DNA of 55,231 nucleotides from assembly GCA_029242745.1 (NCBI GenBank), contig JAQWTI010000048.1, forward strand, positions 1-55,231. The letters are read 5' to 3'. The stretch comes from Acidimicrobiales bacterium (GTDB lineage Bacteria > Actinomycetota > Acidimicrobiia > Acidimicrobiales > MedAcidi-G1). The notes below the pieces were generated by a model. That model worked only from the letters and a program-made list of their open reading frames with translations. It ran no database searches and was not told where the DNA came from. The translations under genes and the position numbers were made by a program. Positions 45,915 through 55,221 of the stretch are shown one piece after another (position 1 is the stretch's first letter; the number at the start of each line of letters is the position of its first letter).

Positions 45915-48443
45915 TTGTTCGAGCGGTTCACCGACAGGGCCCGAAGGGTCGTGGTACTCGCCCAAGAAGAGGCGCGACTGCTCAACCACAACTACATCGG
46001 CACGGAGCACATTCTGCTTGGGTTGATTCATGAGGGTGAGGGTGTAGCCGCAAAGGGCCTTGAGTCGCTCGGCATCTCACTTGAGGCGGTGCGAAGCCAA
46101 GTCGAGGAGCTCATTGGGCATGGCGCCAGTTCGCCTAGTGGCCATATCCCTTTCACGCCTCGCGCTAAGAAGGTCCTGGAACTTTCGCTGAGAGAGGCAC
46201 TGCAACTCGGCCACAATTACATCGGTACGGAGCACATCCTGCTTGGGCTTATACGCGAAGGTGAGGGCGTGGCGGCCCAGGTTCTTGTGAAGTTGGGTGC
46301 CGATCTCTCTCGGGTACGCCAGCAGGTCATCCAGTTGCTGTCGGGTTACGCCGGGTCTGGTCAGGGTTCTCCTGAGTCATCAGACAAGGCAGGTGCAACC
46401 AGTGGTGGCAGCGGTGGTGATTCATCGTCGGGCTCGCTCGTTCTAGACCAGTTCGGTCGGAACCTCACTCAAGCAGCGCGTGATAAGAAACTGGATCCAG
46501 TGATTGGTCGTCATCGTGAGTCAGAACGAGTCATGCAGGTGTTATCGCGCCGGACCAAGAATAATCCGGTCCTTATTGGAGAACCGGGTGTAGGAAAGAC
46601 GGCGATCGTCGAGGGCTTGGCCCAGTTGATTGCTGATGATGACGTTCCTGAGACCATCCGGGACAAGCAGTTATACACACTCGATCTCGGAGCACTAGTG
46701 GCGGGCAGTCGATACCGCGGAGACTTCGAGGAGCGTCTGAAGAAGGTTCTCAAGGAGATCAAGACGCGGGGAGACATCGTCCTCTTCATTGATGAAATCC
46801 ATACGTTGGTGGGAGCTGGTGCGGCCGAGGGGGCTATCGACGCTGCGTCAATTCTGAAACCGATGCTGGCCCGAGGGGAACTGCAGACCATCGGCGCTAC
46901 AACGCTCGACGAGTACCGGAAGCACCTAGAGAAGGACGCTGCTCTTGAGCGCCGCTTCCAGCCTGTCAAAGTTGAAGAGCCAACAGTGCCGCACACCATT
47001 GAAATTCTCAAAGGCTTACGCGAGCGGTATGAGAGCCATCACCGGGTAACCATTACCGATCAAGCGCTGGTCGCCGCAGCCAATCTGGCTGATCGATACA
47101 TTTCGGATCGCCACCTCCCTGATAAGGCCATAGACCTGATTGACGAAGCTGGATCCCGGATGCGGATTAAGCGCATGCACACTCCCGATGACATGCGTGA
47201 GATTGAAACTGATCTGGCTGAAGTTGTGCAGCGCAAGAAGGCTGCTGTCGAGGCTCAGGACTTTGAGGAGGCCGGACGCCTACGTGATTCTGAGAAGGAG
47301 CTCCTGATCCGAAAGGAAGCCAAGGAATCCGAATTGAAGTCGGCCGGCCAAGATCTATTTGACGAGGTTGACGAAGAGGCAATCGCCGAGGTCCTCTCGG
47401 TTTGGACCGGTATACCCGTCTACAAACTTACTGAGGAAGAGACCCAGAAACTCCTGAAGATGGAGGACGAACTCCATAAGCGAGTGATTGGTCAGGAGGA
47501 CGCTATAAAAGCGGTCAGTCAGGCCATCCGGCGTACCCGGGCCGGCCTCAAGGACCCGAAGCGACCATCCGGGTCGTTTATTTTTCTGGGCCCGTCGGGA
47601 GTAGGCAAGACGGAGTTGGCTAAGACCTTGGCTGAGTTTCTGTTCGGTGACGAGCAGGCTCTCATCTCGTTGGATATGTCGGAGTACATGGAGAAGCACA
47701 CGGTGAGCCGTCTCGTTGGCTCACCTCCTGGCTATGTCGGTTACGAGGAGGGTGGCCAACTCACCGAGGCAGTTCGTCGGCGTCCGTTTTCGGTGGTGTT
47801 GTTTGACGAAGTTGAGAAGGCCCACCCGGATGTTTTCAATACGTTGCTCCAAATTCTGGAAGAAGGTCGCTTGACCGATTCTCAGGGTCGTAGCGTTGAC
47901 TTTCGTAACACCGTCTTGATCATGACGTCGAACCTCGGCACGGCTGACCTGCGCAAAGCCAATCTGGGCTTCGCAAAGGCTGACGAGGCAGTCAGTTACG
48001 AGCGGATGAAGGCAAAGGTCAACGACGCCCTAAAGGCTCACTTTAAGCCCGAGTTCCTGAACCGCATTGACGACACCATTGTCTTCCACGAGCTTTCACT
48101 GGCTGAGGTGACTCGTATTGTGGACCTGATGGTCGTGCGAGTGTCAACCCAATTGTCGGGCCAGGGGATGGGCCTGGAACTAACTGAAGCCGTCAAGAGC
48201 CACTTGGCAGCGGAGGGGTATGACCCTTCTATGGGCGCCCGCCCGCTGCGCCGAGCACTACAACGCCTAGTTGAAGACCCACTGTCCGAGCGTTTGCTTC
48301 TTAAGGAGTTTTCAGCCGGGGACATCGTGGTAGTCGATGTCGAAGAAGATCCCGATGTACCGGGCGATCAGCGCGTGGTATTCCGGGCTACAGCCGGGTT
48401 CGAGCCGCCGACCGTCGAGATGGCGGTCGAGGGCGTCGAGTAA
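45915..48443 (+). CDS. clpC: ATP-dependent Clp protease ATPase subunit ClpC
   Basis: ClpC unfolds substrates for ClpP. Two Clp-N repeats ([20 protein letters not shown] and its copy at about 80-140) precede AAA1 with Walker [15 protein letters not shown] (about residue 222). A UVR-containing middle domain (about 420-460, [18 protein letters not shown]) follows, and then AAA2 with [14 protein letters not shown] (about 558). TTG 45915 starts [13 protein letters not shown] after AGGAGG at 45902-45907. The length is 842 residues. It is divergent from the polyprenyl synthase gene. Confidence 0.96.
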   Translation: MFERFTDRARRVVVLAQEEARLLNHNYIGTEHILLGLIHEGEGVAAKGLESLGISLEAVRSQVEELIGHGASSPSGHIPFTPRAKKVLELSLREALQLGHNYIGTEHILLGLIREGEGVAAQVLVKLGADLSRVRQQVIQLLSGYAGSGQGSPESSDKAGATSGGSGGDSSSGSLVLDQFGRNLTQAARDKKLDPVIGRHRESERVMQVLSRRTKNNPVLIGEPGVGKTAIVEGLAQLIADDDVPETIRDKQLYTLDLGALVAGSRYRGDFEERLKKVLKEIKTRGDIVLFIDEIHTLVGAGAAEGAIDAASILKPMLARGELQTIGATTLDEYRKHLEKDAALERRFQPVKVEEPTVPHTIEILKGLRERYESHHRVTITDQALVAAANLADRYISDRHLPDKAIDLIDEAGSRMRIKRMHTPDDMREIETDLAEVVQRKKAAVEAQDFEEAGRLRDSEKELLIRKEAKESELKSAGQDLFDEVDEEAIAEVLSVWTGIPVYKLTEEETQKLLKMEDELHKRVIGQEDAIKAVSQAIRRTRAGLKDPKRPSGSFIFLGPSGVGKTELAKTLAEFLFGDEQALISLDMSEYMEKHTVSRLVGSPPGYVGYEEGGQLTEAVRRRPFSVVLFDEVEKAHPDVFNTLLQILEEGRLTDSQGRSVDFRNTVLIMTSNLGTADLRKANLGFAKADEAVSYERMKAKVNDALKAHFKPEFLNRIDDTIVFHELSLAEVTRIVDLMVVRVSTQLSGQGMGLELTEAVKSHLAAEGYDPSMGARPLRRALQRLVEDPLSERLLLKEFSAGDIVVVDVEEDPDVPGDQRVVFRATAGFEPPTVEMAVEGVE

Positions 48444-48480
48444 ACACAGCCTGCCCAGCCACTTCTTTGGTTCTGGTGGG

Positions 48481-50034
48481 ATGCTCGGCTCCCAAATGCG
48501 GCTTGGCTTAGCCATAACTGGTCTGGTGTTAGTTGCGGCGGCCTGCAGGGTCGACGCAACGGTCACTATCGTGGTCGCACCAGACGGCACGGGCCACGTC
48601 GACGTCGGCCTCGAGTTGGATCGTGCGGCGATTGAGGCCATTGGTGGGTTGGATGAACGGGTCCGTGTTAACGACCTAGTTGATGCCGGCTGGGTTATCA
48701 GTGGTCCGTTTACTGAGAATTTGTCCGTGACGGGTACGTCAGCTCAAATTGGTGCACGTAAGGCCTTTGACCATCCCGAACATCTGGACATTGTTCTGGC
48801 CGAGGTCATTGGACCGAAAGCGATCTCTGAGATTCGACTGGTGCGCGAGCGGGAGTTCGCGGAGACCACGTGGCTTCTCAGTGGTCGGATCGACCTTTCT
48901 CGAGGTCTGCCCCTACTGGCTGATGCGGAACTTACTTCAGTCCTGGAAGGGTTGCCGTTTGCCCGATCTGACAGTGAGCTGGCTGAACTTGCTGGATGTC
49001 TCGGGGGATTCTGCGATCCTGCTACATCGTTCACACTCACTCTGGTGGCCGACATGCCAAGCGATCTTGGTCAGGCGCCCGAACTGATGTCAGAGTTGCA
49101 ACTTGAGGAACCCGAGGCCGCTCAGCGGTGGACAGTGGTGCTTGGTGACCCGGTCCCCACGCTGTTTCAAGCCAATGGTGTGTTGATTGACGCCACACCT
49201 CGGACGTGGCGAACCGTTTCACTCATTGCTGGAGGCTTGTTCTTTCTAGTATCTGGCTTCCAGATTCTAAGTTTGCTGATGTCTAGGCGTCGTCGGACAG
49301 TGGCGATTGCAGCGCTGGCGACTAGTCAGATAGCTGAAGGGCTCGAGGCCCCAGAAGCTTCATTCTCTAGGGAGGTGCAACCCCCGACCACTTCGACCTC
49401 GCGGTTGCCGCTCCGCCTAGTGGTGCTGGGTGGCATCGGCGTGGTCTGGGATCCGGGTGGTGACCCCGAAGGACTCTTAGTGCCCTTCGTTCGTGAGCAG
49501 GGTGGTGTAGTGGATCCCAGTGAGGTCGCAGACCGGTACCGGTCTGCCAGTCTTGGTCATCTATCCAGTGGCGAGTTCTGGGCGTCGGTCGGAGTGTCGG
49601 GAGACCCTGACACACTGGACCGTGCGTACCTCTCTCGGGTACGAATGAGGTCTGACGTATTGCCGTTCCTTGAGCGGATGGAACAAAGAGGCCTGCCCGT
49701 GGCATGCCTGACCAATGCGGTTCTACCGTGGTCAATGCAACTTCAGCGACGGTTCGGGCTCGAGCAGCGAGTCAACCCGTGGGTGGTGTCCGGCGAGATT
49801 GGGGCTCGTAAGCCCAGCTCAGCCATGTTTGAGGCCCTGCGCCGAATCTCAGGTGTGGATTTTACGGACATGCTGCTTATTGATTCGGAGCCAGTCGCCC
49901 TAGATGCGGCACGGACCCTTGGCATGTCCACTGTGCTGCTGAGAGGTGCAGCGCTGGTTCCCGAGGGGTTCTCCCACCCAACTATCGACGGATTCGCTGG
50001 ACTGTTTCGGGCCCGGCCTGTTACCTCAACTTAA
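48481..50034 (+). CDS. LppM-like lipoprotein domain fused to a HAD-like domain lacking the nucleophile
   Basis: Residues 6-22 form a lipoprotein signal ending LVAAAC (Cys22 lipidated). Residues 25-240 are a beta-rich extracytoplasmic domain reminiscent of actinobacterial LppM. A transmembrane helix lies at about 244-268, followed by RRRR. Residues 310-517 are HAD-like: motif II Thr411 (CLTN), motif III Lys444 (ARKPSSAMF) and motif IV Asp468 (LLIDSE). The nucleophile Asp of motif I is replaced by Gly317 (VVLGGIGVVWDP), so phosphatase activity is doubtful. ATG 48481 is preferred to in-frame 48496. It is unlike any neighbour in function. The gene is 37 bases after clpC. Confidence 0.75.
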   Translation: MLGSQMRLGLAITGLVLVAAACRVDATVTIVVAPDGTGHVDVGLELDRAAIEAIGGLDERVRVNDLVDAGWVISGPFTENLSVTGTSAQIGARKAFDHPEHLDIVLAEVIGPKAISEIRLVREREFAETTWLLSGRIDLSRGLPLLADAELTSVLEGLPFARSDSELAELAGCLGGFCDPATSFTLTLVADMPSDLGQAPELMSELQLEEPEAAQRWTVVLGDPVPTLFQANGVLIDATPRTWRTVSLIAGGLFFLVSGFQILSLLMSRRRRTVAIAALATSQIAEGLEAPEASFSREVQPPTTSTSRLPLRLVVLGGIGVVWDPGGDPEGLLVPFVREQGGVVDPSEVADRYRSASLGHLSSGEFWASVGVSGDPDTLDRAYLSRVRMRSDVLPFLERMEQRGLPVACLTNAVLPWSMQLQRRFGLEQRVNPWVVSGEIGARKPSSAMFEALRRISGVDFTDMLLIDSEPVALDAARTLGMSTVLLRGAALVPEGFSHPTIDGFAGLFRARPVTST

Positions 50035-50066
50035 GGCTGTCACAGGCGAATCGTAACGTCCGCCGC

Positions 50067-51473
50067 ATGACGAGTATCGCGAGTAGTGCCCACGCCCGGA
50101 CCTCATTTGAGTGTTCCTCCTGTGGCACGCCTCACCCCAGTTGGGTGGGGCGCTGCGGCAATTGTGGTGACTGGAACGCCCTTGTAGAGGTTCTGGTAAC
50201 TGCTAGGGGTCGCAGTCCCAGCACGTCTCACGGGCTAGATGTTTCATGGGACATCGGCGACGTTAGACCCCTGTCGGCGCTGGCCCTTGACGAGTCCAAC
50301 GCAGTGCGTACCGGCATGGCCGAAGCCGACCGAGCATTCGGTGGAGGACTAGTTCGTGGGTCGGTCACCTTGCTGGTCGGTGAGCCGGGTGTCGGTAAGT
50401 CCACCCTCACTTTGCAGTTGGCAGCCGCCCGAGCCCAGGCAGGGGGTCGAGTGTTACTGGTAAGCGCCGAGGAGTCGGCTGCTCAGGTCCGCCTAAGGGC
50501 TGAGCGTCTAGGAGCGGTTCATGACGAACTTTGGTTGGCTGGCGATTCCTCGGTGGAGGCGGTGGTCGCCCACCTCGACCGTTTAGAACCCGACCTGCTC
50601 ATCGTCGACTCTATTCAGACCGTTCACCTAGCCACTGAGGGGGGCGCATTGGGTTCGGTGGGCCAAGTTCGTGCTTCAGCACAACGCATAGTTGCTGAGG
50701 CCAAGAACCGTTCGTTAGCCACCGTGCTAGTTGGGCACCTCACCAAGGATGGTTTGTTGGCGGGACCTAAGACCCTCGAGCACTTGGTTGACACGGTGGC
50801 CGAACTAACCGGCGACCGCCACCACGCTCTTCGAATGCTCCGGGTTGTTAAGCATCGCTTCGGGGCGACCGACGAGATTGGTTTATTTGCCATGGCGACC
50901 GACGGGTTGTGTTCTGTCGACGACCCCAGTCGCCTGTTCCTAAGTGACCGGGCCTCCGACGTGGCTGGATCGGTGGTCATGCCCGCTCTTGAGGGGCAAC
51001 GACCTCTACTTCTGGAGGTCCAAGCTCTAGTGGTCCGTTCGTCTACTCCGCATCCTCGACGGTCACCTCAGGGGCTTGATGGTCGTCGTCTCGCTCTGCT
51101 GCTAGCAGTACTAGAGCGGCGCGCCGGGATTGATCCCGGTGGGCTCGACGTCTACGCCACAGTGGTCGGTGGAGCCCAGATAACCGAACCGGCCGCCGAT
51201 CTCCCTTTAGCCTTGGCCATAGTTTCGGCCGTGGTGGGTCGGCCCCTCGAGCCCGACACTGTGGCCTTTGGAGAGGTAGGTCTGGGTGGCGAGTTGCGTC
51301 AGGTCACTGATACTGGAAGACGCTTGAATGAGGCCGCTCGCCTGGGCTTTCGGCGTGCTGTGGTCCCGGTCTCCACCCCTGATCCATCAGCCGGTATCGA
51401 ACTAATTCGGGTAGGAACCCTCATTGAGGCCGTGGCTGCTGTAGATCTTCTTCCTGTTGCCCCTCGGCTCTGA
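50067..51473 (+). CDS. radA: DNA repair protein RadA
   Basis: RadA processes recombination intermediates as a RecA-family helicase. A zinc ribbon (CSSCGTPHPSWVGRCGNCG, near the start) precedes the ATPase with Walker A GEPGVGKSTLTLQ, and the late Lon-like C-terminal domain is visible (DVYATVVGGAQITEPAADL). The conserved KNRFG signature reads KHRFG here (VVKHRFGATDEIG), a conservative change in a hallmark motif. At 468 residues it is normal. Confidence 0.95.
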   Translation: MTSIASSAHARTSFECSSCGTPHPSWVGRCGNCGDWNALVEVLVTARGRSPSTSHGLDVSWDIGDVRPLSALALDESNAVRTGMAEADRAFGGGLVRGSVTLLVGEPGVGKSTLTLQLAAARAQAGGRVLLVSAEESAAQVRLRAERLGAVHDELWLAGDSSVEAVVAHLDRLEPDLLIVDSIQTVHLATEGGALGSVGQVRASAQRIVAEAKNRSLATVLVGHLTKDGLLAGPKTLEHLVDTVAELTGDRHHALRMLRVVKHRFGATDEIGLFAMATDGLCSVDDPSRLFLSDRASDVAGSVVMPALEGQRPLLLEVQALVVRSSTPHPRRSPQGLDGRRLALLLAVLERRAGIDPGGLDVYATVVGGAQITEPAADLPLALAIVSAVVGRPLEPDTVAFGEVGLGGELRQVTDTGRRLNEAARLGFRRAVVPVSTPDPSAGIELIRVGTLIEAVAAVDLLPVAPRL

Positions 51474-51539
51474 TTCCTTAGTGCCAAACGATGACCTCGA
51501 CGGCGACCCAGTGGAGGGCTGACTGCTAAGAACTAACTT

Positions 51540-52196
51540 ATGAGAATCAAACTGCCGTCAGGCACCAATGCAGAAGTAGTCCGTCAACCTGATGGTTCAG
51601 TAAACCGGGGTCTAGTGGTCATACCAGACGTGATGGGGATGCGACCTCTTTTCGATGACTTGGTAGCCCAGTTGTCTATCGAGACCGGCTGGTCAGTAGC
51701 CACCTTCGAGCTCTATCCGGATCGGGAAGAACTAGACGCAGCTGAGCGTTTAGAGGCAGCATCGACGCTTAACGACAACCGGATAATGGCTGACGCTATA
51801 GCTGCGGCCGACTCCACTGGGCCCGGCTTAGTCTCCATCCTCGGCTTTTGTATGGGTGGGATGTACACCCTCAAGGCGGTGAGTACCGGACGGTTTGAAC
51901 GAGCATGCCCTTTCTACGGGATGATCCACGTTCCTGAAGCTTGGCGTGGCCCAGGGCAAGGCGAACCGCTCGACTTGCTAGCTCTCGGTGACCCGTCGTC
52001 AGTTTTTGCTGTTATAGGGAACGAAGACGAATGGACACCACCCGACCACGTCAATGAGTTGGAGGCTCTTGGCGCCTCAGTAGAGCGCTACGAGGGTGTT
52101 GGCCATGGCTTTGTGCACGATGCAGAGCGGCCAGCCCACAGTCCTGATGCTGCAGCCGACGCCTGGGCGAGGGTCCTTAACTGGTTAGCAGGTTGA
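51540..52196 (+). CDS. Dienelactone hydrolase family protein
   Basis: This is an alpha/beta hydrolase. The triad is complete: Cys104 in GFCMGGMYTLK, Asp163 in GNEDEWTPPDH, and His189 in GVGHGFVHD, as in dienelactone hydrolases. LVVIPDVMGMRPLFDD opens the fold. The 218-residue length is a little short. Substrate is unknown; no catabolic operon surrounds it. The 66-base gap before it shows nothing notable. Confidence 0.9.
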   Translation: MRIKLPSGTNAEVVRQPDGSVNRGLVVIPDVMGMRPLFDDLVAQLSIETGWSVATFELYPDREELDAAERLEAASTLNDNRIMADAIAAADSTGPGLVSILGFCMGGMYTLKAVSTGRFERACPFYGMIHVPEAWRGPGQGEPLDLLALGDPSSVFAVIGNEDEWTPPDHVNELEALGASVERYEGVGHGFVHDAERPAHSPDAAADAWARVLNWLAG

Positions 52197-52250
52197 GAGG
52201 GACCAATCACCAAGTTCCTCCAAGAGGACCCGCTACCTAATCCCCGATTG

Positions 52251-52910
52251 CTAACGCGAACGGATAGTCAACTGCTCGCGGTTGATGATCCGGTAGGTCC
52301 GGTCGATCTGTTCAATCCACATCAGGCGTATAAACGAGGCGATCGCCTTGTTCACGCGCTCGCGTGACGCTCCGACCATCCCAGCCAGCTCTTCCTGAGT
52401 GATGGGCAGCGAGAACTCATCGTCCTCGCCAGCTAATTCCAGCAGGCGCTTGGCAGTGCGTCCCGTCACGTCAAGGAATACAGAATCAGCCAGAGCAGCG
52501 TCCATGGTTCGGAGCCGTCCAGTCAGCATCTCCACGACCCGCCACAGCAGTGTTGGGTCGGTCTCATAAACTGCTCGGACTGGTCCGTACGGTATGGCAG
52601 TCACCACTGAGGGCTCTAGTGCACGAGCCTCGGCCGATCGGCCCCGCCCGTCAAACAGTCCCATCTCACCGAAAAGGTCGCCGTCCTCCATGAGGGCTAC
52701 CATCGATTCGCGGCCGTCGATGGACTTGTTGGCGATGGCGATACGACCCGACACCACGACGAACAACTCATCAGGAGTCTCATTTTCTCGGAACAGCACG
52801 TCGCCGCGTGTCAACTCAAGATCCTGACAGGCAGCAACGATGGTCTCTAGTGCGTCGTCGTCCAACTGGGCGAACAACGTAGTTTCACGGAAGAGGGTGG
52901 TGTCTGGCAT
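52251..52910 (-). CDS. Crp/Fnr-family transcriptional regulator
   Basis: The N-terminal cyclic-nucleotide-binding-type beta roll (about 10-115) includes FRENETPDELFVVVSGRI and GDLFGEMGLFDGRGRSAEA. A dimerisation helix leads to a winged helix-turn-helix (ITQEELAGMVGASRERVNKA). Residues that fit a cAMP pocket (GEMGLFDG-RGRSAEA) resemble Crp. ATG at 52910 is chosen; the longer in-frame start at 53084 overlaps ispD. 219 residues. It is divergent from ispD across 75 bases. Confidence 0.92.
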   Translation of the reverse strand: MPDTTLFRETTLFAQLDDDALETIVAACQDLELTRGDVLFRENETPDELFVVVSGRIAIANKSIDGRESMVALMEDGDLFGEMGLFDGRGRSAEARALEPSVVTAIPYGPVRAVYETDPTLLWRVVEMLTGRLRTMDAALADSVFLDVTGRTAKRLLELAGEDDEFSLPITQEELAGMVGASRERVNKAIASFIRLMWIEQIDRTYRIINREQLTIRSR

Positions 52911-52985
52911 GTCAATTAGCCATGCTAGTGAGGTGGACCCGACCGCGCTGCCATCGGCACCAAAGACACTTGATGGAGACCTCTG

Positions 52986-53657
52986 GTGAGTGTCTGGACA
53001 ATTGTGGTGGCGGCTGGTAGCGGCGAGCGGTTTGGTGGCGACAAACAGACCGTTAATCTCTGCGGTCGTCCAGTGTTGGCTCATAGCGTGATCGCGGCCG
53101 GAACTGTTTCTGATGGTGTCATCGTGGTTGCAGCAGCCGAGCGCTTACCAGCTGCAAATGGACTTTTAAGCGGCATTGAAGGAGCGATAACCGTGGTAGT
53201 CGGTGGTGCTACTCGCTCGGCGTCGGTGCGGGCTGGATTAAGAGCGGTTCCGTTCGATGCTGAGGTGGTGCTCATCCACGATGGCGCTCGACCCTTGGCT
53301 ACCGGTGCGCTTTTTGCCCGTGTGCTGGCGGCGGTCCGGGCTGGAGCCGATGCGGTAGTACCTGGAGTGTTAGTGACGGATTCACTCCGATCCGTTGGTG
53401 GGAAAGTAGTGGACCGAGATGGAGTGATGGCGGTGCAGACACCTCAGGGTTTCCCTGCGCACCTGCTGCGCGATGCACACGCCTTGGAGCCCGATGCTAG
53501 TGACGACGCCACGTTGGTTGAGGCTGCTGGTGGCACAGTGGTAGTTGTGGACGGTGAGCCAGAAAACCTTAAAATCACCCGATCCGGGGACCTCGCATTG
53601 GCCGCCGCAATCTTCGGAGAAATTGAGACTTCGACTGGAGCCAATTCCCATGACTGA
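52986..53657 (+). CDS. ispD: 2-C-methyl-D-erythritol 4-phosphate cytidylyltransferase
   Basis: IspD makes CDP-ME in the MEP pathway. The nucleotide-binding VVAAGSGERFGGDKQTVNLC holds the Lys of the signature; IHDGARPLATGALFA and AVQTPQGFPAHLLRDAH follow. GTG 52986 starts the protein (223 residues). It overlaps ispF by eight bases, as often seen. Confidence 0.94.
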   Translation: MSVWTIVVAAGSGERFGGDKQTVNLCGRPVLAHSVIAAGTVSDGVIVVAAAERLPAANGLLSGIEGAITVVVGGATRSASVRAGLRAVPFDAEVVLIHDGARPLATGALFARVLAAVRAGADAVVPGVLVTDSLRSVGGKVVDRDGVMAVQTPQGFPAHLLRDAHALEPDASDDATLVEAAGGTVVVVDGEPENLKITRSGDLALAAAIFGEIETSTGANSHD

Positions 53658-54150
53658 GGTACCGACTATGCGCATCGGGCAGGGGTTTGATGTACACCCG
53701 TTCAGCGACGACCCCGATCGAGCCATTGTGCTGGCTGGTATAACCTTCGAGGGTCCCGGTCTGTCTGGTCACAGCGACGCTGATGTCGTGGCTCACGCAG
53801 TGATTGATGCCCTATTGGGTGCCGCTGGCCTAGGTGATATTGGCCAACGCTACCCGGACAGTGATACGGCCCTTGCAGGTGCCGACAGCATGGTTCTGCT
53901 GGCTGAGGTGGTTAGTGCTGTGGACGCCGAGGGTTGGTTGGTGGCCAACGTGGACTGCACTGTGGTTCTCGAGGCTCCTAGGTTGGCACCCCGTCGTGCT
54001 GAGATGCAGGACCTTTTGTCCGCGGTGGTTGGTGGGCCGGTCACGATCAAGGGTAAGCGGGCCGAGGGCCTGGGGGCCTTGGGTCGGCGAGAGGGTGTGG
54101 CCTGCTTTGCAGTTGCATTACTTGAGCGTGCCGATAGGGATGTTTCATGA
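53650..54150 (+). CDS. ispF: 2-C-methyl-D-erythritol 2,4-cyclodiphosphate synthase
   Basis: IspF cyclises CDP-ME-2-phosphate. Metal-binding Asp and His are in RIGQGFDVHPF, and HSDADVVAHAVIDALLGAAG follows, then DIGQRYPDSD. ATG 53650 gives 166 residues; ATG 53668 is an alternative. An in-frame start at 53545 is within ispD. The cysS gene often placed between ispF and rlmB is absent; rlmB overlaps the end by four bases. Confidence 0.94.
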   Translation: MTEVPTMRIGQGFDVHPFSDDPDRAIVLAGITFEGPGLSGHSDADVVAHAVIDALLGAAGLGDIGQRYPDSDTALAGADSMVLLAEVVSAVDAEGWLVANVDCTVVLEAPRLAPRRAEMQDLLSAVVGGPVTIKGKRAEGLGALGRREGVACFAVALLERADRDVS

Positions 54151-55133
54151 GCGCCCCGCGTCGAGGTGGCTCGCGTAAGGGTGGCGCCCGGAAAGGATTT
54201 TCGCAAGGTTCCGGATCTCAGAAAGGCGGCAAGGGGAATCGGGGCGCTAGTCGCCCCGAACCGGCTCGCCGGTCGCCTACCGGCCGGCCGAGCCAACCAA
54301 AGAACAACCCGGGGCGCGGCCGGAGAAGTGGCCAGCGGGGGACATCACCATTAGGGAACCGGAGCGGCTCTGGTCGTGATGGGCCTAAGGGGCTAGGTGG
54401 CGACCAAGTGGAGGGTCGTCAAGCCGTCCGAGAACTTCTTCTAGCTGGAACCCGCCGAACCCGCGAAGTGCTGCTGGCTGGCGATCTGGACCCAGCACCG
54501 ATCCTCGACGACATTATTGATCTCGCAGACGAGGCGAAGGTGCCTATACGTGAGGTGACGCGCAACAAGTTTGAGAACCTGGCGCGCACCGAATCCCCAC
54601 AAGGGGTACTCGCGCTAGCCCAACCGCTCCGGGAGTACGATTTTGAAGATTTGCTGGCACCTAACGCCGACGGCTCTGACCCATTTCTGCTGCTCCTGGA
54701 CGGGGTGACCGACCCTGGCAACCTCGGAGCGATCCTGCGTTCGGCCGAGTGTGCCGGGGTGACTGGAGTGATTCTGCCTCGCCACCGGGCGGCTGGGGTG
54801 ACGGCAACCGTGGCTAAAGCAGCGGCTGGCGCGATTGAACACCTGCGTATGACTCGAGTTGCCGGCCTGCCTTGGGCCCTAACCCGTATGGCTGAGGCTG
54901 GTGTCTGGTCAGTTGGTCTTGACGCTGGTGGTGACGCTGCCATCCATCGGCTGTCGGTGGCTGACCAGCCCGTAGCCCTGGTAATGGGGGCTGAGGGGGC
55001 AGGTTTATCTCGGTTAGTACGTGAGCGTTGTGACACCATTGTCCACATTCCTCTGGCCGGGGTTCTGGGTTCGCTAAATGTTTCGGCAGCCGCAGCTGTG
55101 GCCCTCTTTGAAGTGGCGCGCCACCGAAACTGA
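54147..55133 (+). CDS. rlmB: 23S rRNA (guanosine-2'-O)-methyltransferase RlmB-like, SpoU family
   Basis: SpoU-type enzymes 2'-O-methylate rRNA. The knotted SPOUT domain (about 170-325) has LLLDGVTDPGNLGAILRSAE, ALVMGAEGAGLSRLVRERCD and IPLAGVLGSLNVSAAAAVAL. An N-terminal substrate-binding domain (about 90-160, VEGRQAVRELLLAGTRRTRE) precedes it. Unusually, the first 80 or so residues form a basic, low-complexity tail rich in Arg, Gly, Lys and Ser (RRGGSRKGGARKGFSQG and similar). ATG 54147 overlaps ispF. Confidence 0.92.
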   Translation: MSAPRRGGSRKGGARKGFSQGSGSQKGGKGNRGASRPEPARRSPTGRPSQPKNNPGRGRRSGQRGTSPLGNRSGSGRDGPKGLGGDQVEGRQAVRELLLAGTRRTREVLLAGDLDPAPILDDIIDLADEAKVPIREVTRNKFENLARTESPQGVLALAQPLREYDFEDLLAPNADGSDPFLLLLDGVTDPGNLGAILRSAECAGVTGVILPRHRAAGVTATVAKAAAGAIEHLRMTRVAGLPWALTRMAEAGVWSVGLDAGGDAAIHRLSVADQPVALVMGAEGAGLSRLVRERCDTIVHIPLAGVLGSLNVSAAAAVALFEVARHRN

Positions 55134-55147
55134 ACTACCGGTGCCAG

Positions 55148-55221
55148 AGCCCGGAGTCGGATTCGAACCGACGACCTGACGCTTACAAGGCGCCTGCTCT
55201 GACCAACTGAGCTACCCGGGC
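55148..55221 (-). tRNA. tRNA-Thr (anticodon TGT)
   Basis: On the minus strand the 74-base cloverleaf has acceptor GCCCGGG with TCCGGGC, D arm TAGCTCAGTTGGTCAGAGC, anticodon stem GGCGC/GCGTC around CTTGTAA, and T arm GTCGGTTCGAATCCGAC. Anticodon TGT reads ACA and wobble codons (Thr). The discriminator is T and CCA is not encoded. The second Thr isoacceptor in the window. Confidence 0.96.
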
